This document shows, in pieces, positions 1-10,037 of a stretch of 64,000 bases of DNA (its first letter is position 1; every line of letters starts with the position of its first letter). Where the stretch lies: positions 248,001 to 312,000 of the forward strand of contig CAWAGF010000001.1 in the NCBI GenBank assembly GCA_963781675.1. Direction: 5' to 3'. The stretch comes from SCTD01 sp963781675 (lineage in GTDB: Bacteria > Actinomycetota > Actinomycetes > Mycobacteriales > SCTD01). The notes beneath the pieces are model-generated. The model saw only the letters and a program-made list of their open reading frames with translations. It made no database searches and was not told where the DNA came from. Both the position numbers and the translations under genes were made by a program.

Positions 1-3000
1 GGCAGCTACACCCCGTCGGCGCTGCCGGACACGGCCGGGGCCGACTACGTCCTGACGGTCACGGTGACCGACGTCCTGGGCAACGTCACCGCGTACGTCC
101 AGCCGACCTACCACCTCGACACCCAGCGGGCCACCGCCACGACCACCGTCCCGACCGGGCCGTCGCGGACGACCACCGTCACGTGGACGGTCGCGATCGA
201 CGAGCCGGTCACCTCCGCTTCCTGCGTCCTGCGCCGGGACGGCGTGGTCGTGCAGACGCTGTCCGGCTGCCCGGGCGCCTCGACCGTCCTGCTGCCCGGC
301 GACGGCAGCTACGACGTCGTCGTGACGATGGTCGACACGGCGGGCAACAGCAGCACGACCACCAGCTCCGTCCTGGTGCACGACGCGACCGTGCCGACCG
401 CGCCGGTCCTGTCGCCCGCGCAGGCCACGAGCAACCGCACCACCGCGGTCTGGACCGTCACCGGCGAGGGCGGGACGGCCGTCACGACCTGCCGCGTCAC
501 CCGCGGCGGCACCGTCATCCAGGACTGGACGACCTGCTCGGGCACGTTCAGCGTCGCGCTGCCGTCGGACGGCAGCTACCTGCTCGAGGCCGTCAGCACC
601 GACCCGGTCGGCCCCGGCCCCACCAGCTCCGCGACCTACCTGCTGGACACCGTGCTGCCGACCGCGCCCGTCGTGAGCGGGCCACCCGGGCCGGCGCAGG
701 GCCGCGCCCCCGCCTGGACGATCACGACCGAGGAAGGCACGACGACCGAGTGCCGGCTGGTGCGCGGCAGCACGGTCGTCAACGACTGGGGCCCGTGCAC
801 CGGCGGCTACGCGGCCGTGCTCGACGGGCTGCCGGACGGCGGGTACGTGGTGGAGTCCCGCGCCACCGACCGCGCGCAGAACGTCGGCCCGGTCGGCCGG
901 TCGGCACCGTACGTCCTGGACACGACCGCTCCGCTCGCACCGCTGGTCACCGGCCCGACCGGCCCCTCGTCGCTCCGCACACCTGGTTTCACGTGGACCG
1001 GTGAGGCCGGAGCCCGCGCCGAGTGCCAGCTGTCCCGCGCCGGCACGGCGGTCGGCGGCTGGGTGCCCTGCACGCCCGGCTACGCGCCGGTGCTGGACCA
1101 GGACGGCACCTGGACGCTGACGGTCCGGCTGACCGACGCCGCCGGCAACGTCAGCCCGACCGCGGTCACGGGTGGCTACGTGCTGGACACCACCGCGCCG
1201 GACGCCCCCGTCGTGACGCCGCCGAAGACCCCCGGCCGCGACCTGGCCCCCAGCTGGGGCGCCGTCGTCGAGGGCGGCACGACGCTCGAGTGCCGCCTGA
1301 CCGGCGCCGACGGCGTGGTCAGCGACTGGGCCCCCTGCGTCCTGCCGCTGTCGACGCCGCTCGCCGGCCGCCCGGACGGGACGTACGTCCTCGAGGTCCG
1401 CGCGACGGACCGGGCCGGCAACCTCAGCCTGGTCGGCCGCGGCACCTACGTCCTCGACACCGTCGCCCCGGCCGCCGCCGTCGTGGTGTCGCCCGCGGGC
1501 GGCCGCAGCCGGACGCCGTCCTTCACCTTCACCACCGAGGCCGGTGCGACCACCCGGTGCCGGCTCACGTCCGGCACGACCGTCATCAGCGACCTCGCTG
1601 CCTGCAGCAGCCCCGCCGCGCTCGACCTGTCCGGCCTGCCGGACGGCACGTACACGCTCACCGTGCGCGTCACGGACGCCGCCGGCAACCCCGGCGCGGC
1701 GGCGACCGGCACCTACGTGCTGGACACGACCGGACCGGCGGCCCCGGTGCTGACCGCCGGGCCCGCCTCGCCGTCCCCGGCCCGCAGCGTCACCTGGGCC
1801 TTCACGTACGAGCCGGGCAGCACCCTGGTCTGCCGGCTGACCTTCCCGGGCGGCGCGGTGCGCGAGCTGACCGGCTGCGCGAGCCCCCTGACCGTCGACC
1901 TCACCGGGCTGCCGGACGGCAGCTACACGCTGACCGTCCGCGCGGTGGACGAGGCCGGCAACGTCGGTGCCGCGCTGACCGAGGTGCACGTGGTCGACAG
2001 CGCCGCGCCGGCGCCGCCCGTCGTGAGCGCTCCGGCCGCTCCGGCCGGCCCGCGCACCCCGAGGTGGACGATCACGGCGGCCGGCGGGACCACCGAGTGC
2101 CGGCTGACCCGCGGCACCACCGTCCTGCGCGACTGGGCGAGCTGCGCCGGCAGCTTCACCGCCGACCTGTTCGGCCAGCCGGACGGCACCTACCTGCTGT
2201 CCGTGCGCAGCAAGGACGCCGCCGGCGCCGTCTCGGCAGCCGTGCAGAGCCGCTACCTGCTCGACACGACCGCGCCGGGTGCCGCCACCCTCATCGGCCC
2301 GCCCAGCCCGTCCACGAACCGCGCCCCCACCTGGAGCATCGCCAGCGGCGAGCTCGGCGCCACGGCCGAGTGCCGGCTGCTGGTGTTCTCCTCGGTGCTG
2401 CGGGACTGGGCGCCGTGCGGCGTCTCGCCCGCCGGCACGCTGAAGACCGTCGACCTGACCGGCCTCGGCGACGGCACGTACACCCTCGTGGTCCGGCTGA
2501 CGGACGCGGCCGGCAACCGCAGCACGGTGGAGGCGTCGTCGCCCTACGTGCTGGACACCAGCGCGCCGGTGGCCGTCGGCATCACCGCGCCGCCGACGCC
2601 GGGCAACGACCGCACCCCGACCTGGCTGCTGTCCAGCGGGTCCGGCGCCGTGCTGGAGTGCCGCCTGACCTCGGCCGCCGGCGTCGTCAGCGACTGGTCC
2701 CCGTGCACCGACTCCTACACCCCCGACCTCAAGGACCTGCCGGACGGCGTCTACACGCTGGCCGTCCGTGCGCTGTCCGCCGCGGGCACGCCTGGCCCGG
2801 AGACGACCAGCTCGTACGTCCTGAACACGGCCGCGCCGAACGCCCCGACCGCGCTCGCGCTCGCGAACGGCCTCACCCCCACCGACAACGACCGGTCGCC
2901 GTCCTGGACGTTCACGGTCCCGTCCGGCACCAAGGCCACCTGCCGGGTCGTGCAGGGCACCCGCGTCCTGTACGACGGCCCGTGCACCTCGCCGTTCCGG

Positions 3001-4776
3001 CTCGACCTGGCCGGTGAGCGGGACGGCAGCTACACGCTGACGGTCCGCGCCGTGAGCGAGGCGGGCACGGCTGGACCCGCCGCCACCAGCACCTACGTGC
3101 TGGACACCGTCGCCACCAGCGAGCCGGTCTTCTCCCAGGTGCCCGGCAGCACCGGCTCGACGCTCGACCCGCAGTGGCGCTTCAGCACCAGCCGGGACGC
3201 CAAGGCGCAGTGCCGCCTGCTGCTCGAGGGCGTGGCGCTCGAGGACTGGACCAGCTGCAGCACCCCCTTCACCGCGCAGCTCACCGGACGGCCGGACGGG
3301 CTCTACGTGCTGCAGGTGCGCGCCGTCGACCAGGCCGGCAACCTGTCCACCGCCGTGTCGAACAGCTACCGGCTGGACCGCAGCGCCCCGGCGCTGCCGA
3401 CCTTCCAGGACACCCCGCCGGCGACCGGCAACGACCGCAGCGTGTCGTGGACGGTCGGCGCCCCGGCCGGCACGACGCTCGAGTGCCGGCTGGTCCGACC
3501 GGACGGCAGCGCCGACAGCTGGGGCTCCTGCGGCACCGGCACGCGGGCGGCGCTGCAGCTGGCGTCCGCCAGCGCGCTGCTGGCCTCGGGCACCTACCCG
3601 CTCGACCTCACCGGCCGGCCGGACGGGCTCTACTCGCTCGAGGTGCGCACCGTGGACGCCGACGGCCGCCGCAGCGCCACGAGCAGCGCGAGCTACCGCT
3701 ACGACACCCGCCCGCCCGCCCGCCCGAGCTTCGTGGACGTGCCGGCGCTGGTCGGCTCGGACCCGGAGCCGGTGTGGGTGTGGAGCATCGGCACCGACGA
3801 GCTCGTCGAGTGCCGGCTGGTCCGGGTCGGCGGCGCGCCGGTGACCGACTGGCAGGAGTGCGACGCCTCGCAGTTCAGCGTCGACCTCACCCGCCTCGGG
3901 CAGGGGACGTACGCCCTGGAGCTCCGGGTGACCGACGCCGCCGGCAACGTCAGCCCCGTCGCGAGCGCGCCGTACACCTACGACACCCGCGCTCCGGACC
4001 AGCCGCAGTTCACCAGCCGCCCGCCGGCGAGCGGGTCGGACCGCACCCTCAGCTGGACCTTCTCCGTGCCGGCCGGCGTCAAGGCGACCTGCACCGTGAC
4101 GCGCGACCGCAGCCTGGTCCGCGAGGGCGCGTGCACCGGCCGCTACGACCTCGACCTCACCGGCCTGCCGGACGGGACGTACACCCTGTCCGTCCGCTAC
4201 ACCGACGCCGCGGGCAACACCAGCGCGCCGGCCAGCAGCGCGTACGCGCTGCGCACCGTGGGCGTCGCCGGACCGGTGCGCGTCGACCCGCCGCCGCCGT
4301 CGCGACCGGTCGACCCGGGCGACGGCGTCGTCCAGGTGCCGACCGGTCCCGGCCGTGGTGGCACCGGCGTCGTGCTCGACCGGCCGCAGGGCTCAGCCCC
4401 GCGGCCTGCCGTGCCGATGCAGCCTGCAGAGGACGACGTCGTGCGCGCCGCGAGGCCCGGGCCGCTCAGCCCGGCGTCGGGCGCCATCGAGGAGGAGGAG
4501 GCCGCAGCGCCCGCCGAGCCCCGCCCGCAGACCAACCCGCTGCTGCCGCAGGCCCTGCCCGTCGACGAGCTGCCCGCGGTCGTCCGCGAGCTCGTGGCCG
4601 GCACCGCCACCAAGCCGACCCTGCCCCTGGCCCTGCTGGCGATCGTGATCCTGTTCCTCCTGGCCCAGAACCGGATCGACCGCCGCGACCCCAAGCTGGC
4701 TGCGGCACCCGTCGAGGCCGAGCCCGAGCTCGACTTCACCACCTTCGTCCGCAGACCAGGGAGTGCGTTCACGTGA
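1..4776 (+). CDS. Giant surface protein of Ig-like repeats with C-terminal membrane anchor (5' end outside window)
   Basis: The reading frame is open from the first base, so the true start lies upstream; 1591 residues are visible. About fifteen repeats of roughly 95-105 residues follow one another. Each has a Trp-containing strand, a Cys pair (CRL...W..C), a PDGTYTLTVR-like strand, DAAGN and a YVLDTTAP linker, as in bacterial Ig-like/Big domains. The two Cys per repeat suggest a disulfide formed outside the cell. A Pro-rich linker (about residues 1425-1520) precedes one membrane helix (about 1541-1556) and a cytoplasmic tail of about 35 residues. There is no LPXTG motif, so the protein is probably membrane-anchored. 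The stop overlaps the GTG of the next gene. Adhesin or S-layer-like function is inference. Confidence 0.85.
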   Translation, partial: GSYTPSALPDTAGADYVLTVTVTDVLGNVTAYVQPTYHLDTQRATATTTVPTGPSRTTTVTWTVAIDEPVTSASCVLRRDGVVVQTLSGCPGASTVLLPGDGSYDVVVTMVDTAGNSSTTTSSVLVHDATVPTAPVLSPAQATSNRTTAVWTVTGEGGTAVTTCRVTRGGTVIQDWTTCSGTFSVALPSDGSYLLEAVSTDPVGPGPTSSATYLLDTVLPTAPVVSGPPGPAQGRAPAWTITTEEGTTTECRLVRGSTVVNDWGPCTGGYAAVLDGLPDGGYVVESRATDRAQNVGPVGRSAPYVLDTTAPLAPLVTGPTGPSSLRTPGFTWTGEAGARAECQLSRAGTAVGGWVPCTPGYAPVLDQDGTWTLTVRLTDAAGNVSPTAVTGGYVLDTTAPDAPVVTPPKTPGRDLAPSWGAVVEGGTTLECRLTGADGVVSDWAPCVLPLSTPLAGRPDGTYVLEVRATDRAGNLSLVGRGTYVLDTVAPAAAVVVSPAGGRSRTPSFTFTTEAGATTRCRLTSGTTVISDLAACSSPAALDLSGLPDGTYTLTVRVTDAAGNPGAAATGTYVLDTTGPAAPVLTAGPASPSPARSVTWAFTYEPGSTLVCRLTFPGGAVRELTGCASPLTVDLTGLPDGSYTLTVRAVDEAGNVGAALTEVHVVDSAAPAPPVVSAPAAPAGPRTPRWTITAAGGTTECRLTRGTTVLRDWASCAGSFTADLFGQPDGTYLLSVRSKDAAGAVSAAVQSRYLLDTTAPGAATLIGPPSPSTNRAPTWSIASGELGATAECRLLVFSSVLRDWAPCGVSPAGTLKTVDLTGLGDGTYTLVVRLTDAAGNRSTVEASSPYVLDTSAPVAVGITAPPTPGNDRTPTWLLSSGSGAVLECRLTSAAGVVSDWSPCTDSYTPDLKDLPDGVYTLAVRALSAAGTPGPETTSSYVLNTAAPNAPTALALANGLTPTDNDRSPSWTFTVPSGTKATCRVVQGTRVLYDGPCTSPFRLDLAGERDGSYTLTVRAVSEAGTAGPAATSTYVLDTVATSEPVFSQVPGSTGSTLDPQWRFSTSRDAKAQCRLLLEGVALEDWTSCSTPFTAQLTGRPDGLYVLQVRAVDQAGNLSTAVSNSYRLDRSAPALPTFQDTPPATGNDRSVSWTVGAPAGTTLECRLVRPDGSADSWGSCGTGTRAALQLASASALLASGTYPLDLTGRPDGLYSLEVRTVDADGRRSATSSASYRYDTRPPARPSFVDVPALVGSDPEPVWVWSIGTDELVECRLVRVGGAPVTDWQECDASQFSVDLTRLGQGTYALELRVTDAAGNVSPVASAPYTYDTRAPDQPQFTSRPPASGSDRTLSWTFSVPAGVKATCTVTRDRSLVREGACTGRYDLDLTGLPDGTYTLSVRYTDAAGNTSAPASSAYALRTVGVAGPVRVDPPPPSRPVDPGDGVVQVPTGPGRGGTGVVLDRPQGSAPRPAVPMQPAEDDVVRAARPGPLSPASGAIEEEEAAAPAEPRPQTNPLLPQALPVDELPAVVRELVAGTATKPTLPLALLAIVILFLLAQNRIDRRDPKLAAAPVEAEPELDFTTFVRRPGSAFT

Positions 4777-6510
4777 GCCAGTCCGCGACGCCGGTGAGCG
4801 CCACGCGCGCCGCCAGCCGCAGCACGGACGCCGTGCCGCTGGGCGAGAGGCTGCGTGTCACCCAGCTGCTGCGGCTGGCCGCGATCGGGCTGCTGCTGCT
4901 GTGCGCGCTGCTCGCGCCGGAGTCGCTGACCCCCACGGTCCGCGGTGCGCTGGAGCCGGAGTTCAAGGACACCGCCGTGGCGGCGACGATGGCGTACGCA
5001 CTGGTCGTCGCCCTGGCCGAGGTGCTGTCCCGGGTGCTCGTCTTGCGCAAGGTCCTCGTCTTCTCGGTGATGCTCATCGTCGACGGCATCTGGCTGGCCT
5101 GGGCGTCCTACCTCACCGGCAGCCTGGACAGCCCGGTGCGCTACCTCGTGCTGCTGCACCTCGGAGCGGTCTCCCTGCTCGCGTCGTACCGCACCGGCCT
5201 GAAGCTCGCGATGTGGCACTCGCTGCTCGTCTTCGGCTCCTACAACGCCCAGCTCGCGCCGGCCGGTGCGAAGGAGGGCGTGCTCCCGGCGACCGGCAGC
5301 CTCGGCAGCACCGTGCTGCAGGGCCAGGAGCTCGCCGTCTTCATCACGGTGCTCTGGCTGGTCGCCATCTCGACGTCCGCGCTGTCGGCCATCAACGAGC
5401 GCGAGCTGCGCCGCCGCCGCGGTGACCTCGAGGCCCTCACCGACCTGGCCGAGTCGCTCGAGCGGGCCGTCGACGGCAGCAACATCGCCCGGTCCCTGCT
5501 CGACTCGGTGATCCACACCTTCGGCTTCCCGCGCGGGGTCGTGCTCGCCGGCCCCGAGGGGCAGCTGCCGCTGCTCGCGTCGTACGGGCTGGCCGAGTCG
5601 ACCGCGCGCCGCCCCGGCCGGGCCGGACGCAGCGCCGTCGTCGACGAGGCGCACCGCACCCACTCCACCCTGCTGGTGCGCAGCCTGGACGCCGAGTCCG
5701 ACCCGTGGCTGAGCTCCTTGCTGCCCGAGGCGGAGAACCTCGTCGTCGTCCCGCTCTCGGCCGAGGGCCGCCCGCTCGGCGCGCTGGTGCTCGAGCAGTC
5801 CGACCTGTCCGGCGGCCGGATCCAGCGCCGCGTCGTGTCCGGCCTCGAGCGCAGCGCGTCCTACGCCGCCCTGGCCCTGCGCAACGCCTGGCTGCTCGAG
5901 CAGGTCCAGCGCCTGGCCGCGACCGACGGCCTCACGAAGATCGCCAACCGCCGCACCTTCGAGGCGACGCTGGAGCGCGAGGTCGCCCGCGCCACCCGCA
6001 GTGCCGAGCACGTCAGCCTGGTCATGGTCGACATCGACCACTTCAAGTCGCTCAACGACACGCACGGCCACCAGGCCGGTGACGAGGTGCTGCGCAACGT
6101 CGCGGCCGCGCTCGCCATCGAGTGCCGCGACTTCGACACCCCGGCCCGCTACGGCGGCGAGGAGTTCGCGGTCGTGCTCCCGGGCTGCGGCCCGGAGGAG
6201 GCGCTGAAGATCGCCGAGCGGCTGCGGCACGCCGTCTCCGCCGCGCCGTCCGTCGTCCCGATCACCGCGAGCGCCGGCGTCGCGACCTTCCCCGGCCACG
6301 CCGGCGACGCCGACACCCTGGTCCGCGCCGCGGACGACGCGCTGTACGAGAGCAAGCGGGCCGGCCGCAACCGCACGACCGTCGTCGCAGGGCGTCCCGC
6401 CCGAGGCGCAGGTCGACTCGCTGCTGCGCCGGGCCGTCTACCAGCGGCTCGGCCGGGTGCCGACCGACGAGGCGTCCGAGACGGCGCCCGCGCCCCGCAC
6501 CTCCAGCTGA
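4773..6510 (+). CDS. Membrane-bound GGDEF diguanylate cyclase (frameshift near the 3' end)
   Basis: The GTG start overlaps the upstream stop (GTGA) and follows an AGGGAG ribosome site, so the two genes are translationally coupled. Residues about 27-210 hold several hydrophobic helices, about 225-370 resemble a GAF sensor, and from about 380 a GGDEF domain follows. The active-site signature is GGEEF (near residue 461). RDFD five residues before it matches the RxxD inhibitory site, so product feedback is likely. Near 6384-6390 the coding frame shifts by one base. The shifted frame continues with normal codon bias to TGA at 6508-6510, while the unshifted frame would run through the opposite-strand gene. 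The c-di-GMP synthase assignment is secure; the last 40 residues depend on the frameshift being a sequence error. Confidence 0.88.
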
Positions 6511-6534
6511 GGCAGGCGGAGCGGCCGGGCTCTG

Positions 6535-6819
6535 CTAGGCCGGGTCGGGCTGTTCCACCGGCCGGTCGACGACGGCCTCGAGGTCGGCCGGGTCCTGCGC
6601 GTCCGGGGCGTCCCGGCCGAGGAGCAGCCGCCCGACGAGCAGCGCGACGCCGGCCCCCGCAGCGGCGCCGAGCACCGCCGCGCCCACCGCCCAGGGCCAC
6701 CGGCGCACGGCCAGCGGCGGACCGACCCGCTCCCCGCGCAGCGCCGTCAGCGCGGCGTCCCCGCGGACCACGCCGGCGCTCAGGACCTCGCCGGCCGCCC
6801 TCGTCACGTCGTACGTCAT
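6535..6819 (-). CDS. cwsA: CwsA-like small membrane protein
   Basis: 94 residues starting at ATG behind a perfect GGAGGA site. The N-terminus has a TYDVTRAAGE stretch similar to the PVDVTRG region of mycobacterial CwsA. A single transmembrane helix lies at about residues 44-66 (WPWAVGAAVLGAAAG...), then a short acidic tail. It sits divergently from ppiA, exactly where cwsA lies in Mycobacterium, which supports the name more than sequence does. CwsA there interacts with CrgA and Wag31 in polar growth and division. The protein is shorter than the mycobacterial one (about 145 residues), so the family call is tentative. Confidence 0.6.
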   Translation of the reverse strand: MTYDVTRAAGEVLSAGVVRGDAALTALRGERVGPPLAVRRWPWAVGAAVLGAAAGAGVALLVGRLLLGRDAPDAQDPADLEAVVDRPVEQPDPA

Positions 6820-6920
6820 GCGTCCTCCGGCTCGTCCACGTCGTGCTGCTCCCGACAGCCTGCCCCAGGGCCGCGTGCAAGACTCGACCGCCCTGATCCC
6901 GTCTGCGAAGGAGCCCCCGC

Positions 6921-7447
<527 letters not shown>

Positions 7448-7451
<4 letters not shown>

Positions 7452-8315
7452 CGGAGCCCGTCGCCGGCACCGTCCCCACCTGCTACCGGCACTCCGACCG
7501 CGAGACCTACGTCCGCTGCACCCGGTGCGAGCGGCCGATCTGCCCGGACTGCATGCGCTCGGCGTCGGTCGGCTTCCAGTGCCCGGACGACGTCGCCGCC
7601 GGGGCGAAGACCGTGCGCCAGGGGCGGACCGTCTTCGGCGGCCGGGTCAGCGGTGACACCAGCCGGGTCAGCATCGCGCTGATCGCGCTCAACGTGCTGG
7701 TCTTCGTCGCCGGGCTGCTGCTCGGCGAGCGGGACCTGCAGGAGTCGTACGGCAACCTCCCCGGCCCGGTGCGCCTCACCGACGGGGAGGTCGGCGGCGT
7801 GGCGACCGGGGAGTACTACCGGCTGCTCACGGCGGCGTTCCTGCACGGCGGGCCGTTCCACCTGGCGATGAACATGTTCGCGCTCGCCTCGCTGGGCCCG
7901 ACCCTCGAGACGGCGCTCGGGCGCAGCCGCTACCTGGCGCTGTACCTGCTCAGCGCGCTCGGCGGGTCGACGCTGTCGTTCCTGCTCAGCGACCCGGGCC
8001 AGCTCGGCGTCGGCGCCTCCGGCGCGATCTTCGGCCTGTTCGGCGCGTTCTACGTCGTGCGTGCGCCGGCTCGGCGGCGAGACGCGGCAGATCGTCACGC
8101 TGCTGCTCATCAACCTGGTCATCACCTTCGCCGTGCCGATCATCGACTGGCGGGCGCACCTCGGCGGCCTGCTGACCGGCGCCGTCGTGGCGGCCGCGCT
8201 GGCGTACGTCCCCCGCGGGCCGCGGCGCACGGTGCTGCAGGCTGCCGCGTGCGCCGCCGTCCTGGTGGTGCTCGTCGGTCTGGTGGCGGTGCGCAGGGCC
8301 GCCCTCGGGGGCTGA
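7448..8315 (+). CDS. Rhomboid intramembrane serine protease with N-terminal zinc-binding module (frameshift)
   Basis: Cleaves membrane substrates within the bilayer. The N-terminus carries a Cys/His module (CYRHSDRETYVRCTRC then CPDC), typical of actinobacterial rhomboids. Six or so helices follow, with HLAMNMF, the catalytic-Ser motif GASGAIFGLFGAFY and a later helix containing the catalytic-His region DWRAHLGG. One extra base near 8060 breaks the frame between FYVV and RRLGGETRQI; the two halves together make a normal-length protein of about 289 residues. No ATG/GTG lies in frame near the expected start. The start given is CTG at 7448, overlapping the ppiA stop; homologues begin at about this residue. 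The start is therefore uncertain. Confidence 0.85.
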
Positions 8316-8317
8316 CC

Positions 8318-8343
8318 TATCATCGTGTGAACCACCGTTCACA
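8318..8343 (+). promoter_or_regulatory. Promoter -10 and perfect inverted-repeat operator of the thiolase gene
   Basis: A TATCAT -10 hexamer (8318-8323) is followed directly by TGTGAAC-CACC-GTTCACA (8326-8343), a perfect palindrome with 7-bp arms. It would cover the transcription start and ends just before the ribosome site. The geometry fits repression by a dimeric TetR-type regulator. The regulator gene is not recognisable in the window. Confidence 0.7.
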
Positions 8344-8356
8344 AGGGAGACCTGCC

Positions 8357-9484
8357 ATGCGCGACGCCGTCATCGTCGAAGCCGTCCGTACGCCCACGGG
8401 CAAGCGGAACGGCGGCCTGTCCGGCGTGCACCCGGCGGACCTGTCCGCGCTCGTGCTCCAGGCGCTGGTCGCGCGCACCGGCATCGACCCGGCGCTCGTG
8501 GACGACGTCGTCTGGGGCTGCGTGTCCCAGGTCGGCGAGCAGACCTTCGACATCGCCCGCACCGCGGTGCTGTCCGCGGGCTGGCCCGAGTCGGTGCCCG
8601 GCACCACCGTCGACCGCCAGTGCGGCTCGTCCCAGCAGGCCGTGCACTTCGCGGCGGCCGGCCTCATCGCCGGCCAGTACGACGTGGCCGTCGCCGGCGG
8701 CGTCGAGGTCATGAGCCGCGTGCCGATGGGCTCGACCTTCACCGCCAGCCCGCTCGGCACGATGTACGTCGAGCGCTACGGCGAGACCTTCCCGAACCAG
8801 GGCGTCGGCGCCGAGGACATCGCCGACACGTGGGGCTTCTCCCGCGAGCAGCTCGACGAGTACGCCCTGCGCTCGCACGAGCGCGCCCACTCCGCGCAGC
8901 AGGAGGGCCGCTTCGACGCGCAGATCGTCCCCGTCGCGGGGGTCAGCCAGGACGAGGGCATCCGCCCCGGCGGCACCATGGAGAAGCTGGCCAGCCTCAA
9001 GCCGGCCTTCAAGGAGGACGGCAAGATCACCGCCGCCAACTCCTCGCAGATCTCGGACGGCTCCGCGGCGCTGCTGATGATGACCAGCGAGAAGGCCGCC
9101 TCGCTCGGCCTCACGCCGATCGCCCGCATCCACACCGCGGTGCTCGCCGGCGTCGCGCCGATGCCGATGCTGCACGCCCCGATGCCGGCCACCCTCAAGG
9201 CCTTCGAGCGCTCGGGCCTGAAGGTCGACGACATCGGCGCCTTCGAGGTCAACGAGGCGTTCGCCTCCGTCCCGCTGGCGTGGCAGAAGGACATCGGCGC
9301 CGACGACAAGGTCATGAACCCCAACGGCGGCGCCATCGCGCTGGGCCACCCGCTCGGCGGGTCCGGCGCCCGGCTGATGACCACGCTCGTGCACCACATG
9401 CGCGACAACGGCATCCGCTACGGCCTGCAGACCATGTGCGAGGGCGGCGGCCAGGCCAACGCCACGATCCTCGAGCTGCTCTAG
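8357..9484 (+). CDS. Acetyl-CoA C-acyltransferase (thiolase)
   Basis: 375 residues from ATG after AAGGGAGA. Thiolases cleave 3-ketoacyl-CoA with CoA or condense two acyl-CoAs. The nucleophile Cys89 lies in DRQCGSSQQ, NEAFA is present, the catalytic His lies in GGAIALGHPLGGSGAR and the second Cys in MCEGGGQANA. The Cys block is closest to the FadA5/FadA6-like steroid and fatty-acid thiolases, so beta-oxidation or ring degradation is likelier than ketone synthesis. It stands alone between the rhomboid gene and a terminator-like hairpin, behind a palindromic operator, so it is probably separately induced. This gene is not part of the mycobacterial version of the locus. Confidence 0.93.
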   Translation: MRDAVIVEAVRTPTGKRNGGLSGVHPADLSALVLQALVARTGIDPALVDDVVWGCVSQVGEQTFDIARTAVLSAGWPESVPGTTVDRQCGSSQQAVHFAAAGLIAGQYDVAVAGGVEVMSRVPMGSTFTASPLGTMYVERYGETFPNQGVGAEDIADTWGFSREQLDEYALRSHERAHSAQQEGRFDAQIVPVAGVSQDEGIRPGGTMEKLASLKPAFKEDGKITAANSSQISDGSAALLMMTSEKAASLGLTPIARIHTAVLAGVAPMPMLHAPMPATLKAFERSGLKVDDIGAFEVNEAFASVPLAWQKDIGADDKVMNPNGGAIALGHPLGGSGARLMTTLVHHMRDNGIRYGLQTMCEGGGQANATILELL

Positions 9485-9495
9485 CGCCCGGAGCG

Positions 9496-9520
9496 CCTCC
9501 CCGGCCCGCGGCCGGGGAGG
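9496..9520 (+). terminator. Hairpin terminator after thiolase
   Basis: An 11-bp perfect stem (CCTCCCCGGCC / GGCCGGGGAGG) with a 3-nt CGC loop starts 12 bases after the thiolase stop. There is no T-tract, as is common in very GC-rich actinobacteria. Confidence 0.6.
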
Positions 9521-9535
9521 TGGCAGGCTCGCGGC

Positions 9536-9964
9536 GTGCCCGCCCGCCCGTCGATGGCCGTCGCGGTCCTGCTGACCGCCTCCGCCGGCAGCCTGCTGCT
9601 CGCCGGCGGCACCAGCGCGGCCACCTCGCCGGCGCGCGTGACGTACGGCCCGGTCGCACGTCCCGTCGTCGGCCCGCTCGTCGAGGCGCGCGGGCCGGTG
9701 CTGCCGCGCCCGCAGGTCGCGCTCGCCCGGGTCGGCCCGCCCGTGGTGGCCGAGGTCGGCCCGCCCGGCGAGGTGGGCCCCGGCTCGCCGGTGCCCCGGG
9801 TGCGGGCGGTCCAGCGGCTGCTCAACCGCGCCGGCGCCCAGCTGCGGGTCGACGGCGCGTGGGGACCGGCGACGACGCGGGCGGTGGAGGCGGTCCAGGC
9901 GCGCGCCGGCCTGCCGGTGGACGGCCGGGTCGGCCCGGCCACCGCGGCGGCCCTCACCCGCTAG
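9536..9964 (+). CDS. Secreted peptidoglycan-binding protein (PG_binding_1)
   Basis: 142 residues from GTG; a CAGGCT hexamer six bases upstream suggests a leaderless transcript. A signal peptide (about residues 1-28, ending near GTSAAT) is followed by a Pro/Val-rich linker. The C-terminal 60 residues form a PG_binding_1 domain: VRAVQRLLNRAG, LRVDGAWGPATTRAVEAVQ, GLPVDGRVGPATAAAL. There is no catalytic domain, so it probably only binds the wall or targets a partner. The location within the growth locus fits a wall function. Confidence 0.82.
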   Translation: MPARPSMAVAVLLTASAGSLLLAGGTSAATSPARVTYGPVARPVVGPLVEARGPVLPRPQVALARVGPPVVAEVGPPGEVGPGSPVPRVRAVQRLLNRAGAQLRVDGAWGPATTRAVEAVQARAGLPVDGRVGPATAAALTR

Positions 9965-9983
9965 CGCGTGACCACCTCCCCGC

Positions 9984-10000
9984 TTGTCCACACTGTGGAC
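9984..10000. promoter_or_regulatory. DnaA-box-like palindrome
   Basis: TTGTCCACA (9984-9992) matches the actinobacterial DnaA box. With the next bases it forms GTCCACA-C-TGTGGAC (9986-10000), a perfect palindrome with 7-bp arms. It lies in the 73-bp gap between two convergent genes. One element does not make an origin; DnaA titration or another dimeric regulator is possible. Confidence 0.5.
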
Positions 10001-10037
10001 GAGCGCTGGGGAGAACTACACGCGTGTCACTCGTGCG

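Noticed and set aside
1..4300. CRISPR-like or satellite repeats in the first 4.3 kb
   Set aside because: Repeats are about 290-bp coding units diverged at DNA level and preserve protein motifs, so they are Ig-like domains.
4197..6299. A 700-residue frame on the minus strand opposite the repeat protein and GGDEF gene
   Set aside because: Low-complexity antisense shadow of GC-rich coding DNA with no domain; the plus strand has clear motifs.
8326..8343. KstR or LexA site at the thiolase promoter
   Set aside because: KstR sites have two bases between AAC and GTT and LexA needs TCGAAC; this palindrome has four bases and TGAAC.
9984..10000. oriC
   Set aside because: Only one DnaA box, no AT-rich unwinding region and no dnaA/dnaN beside it.
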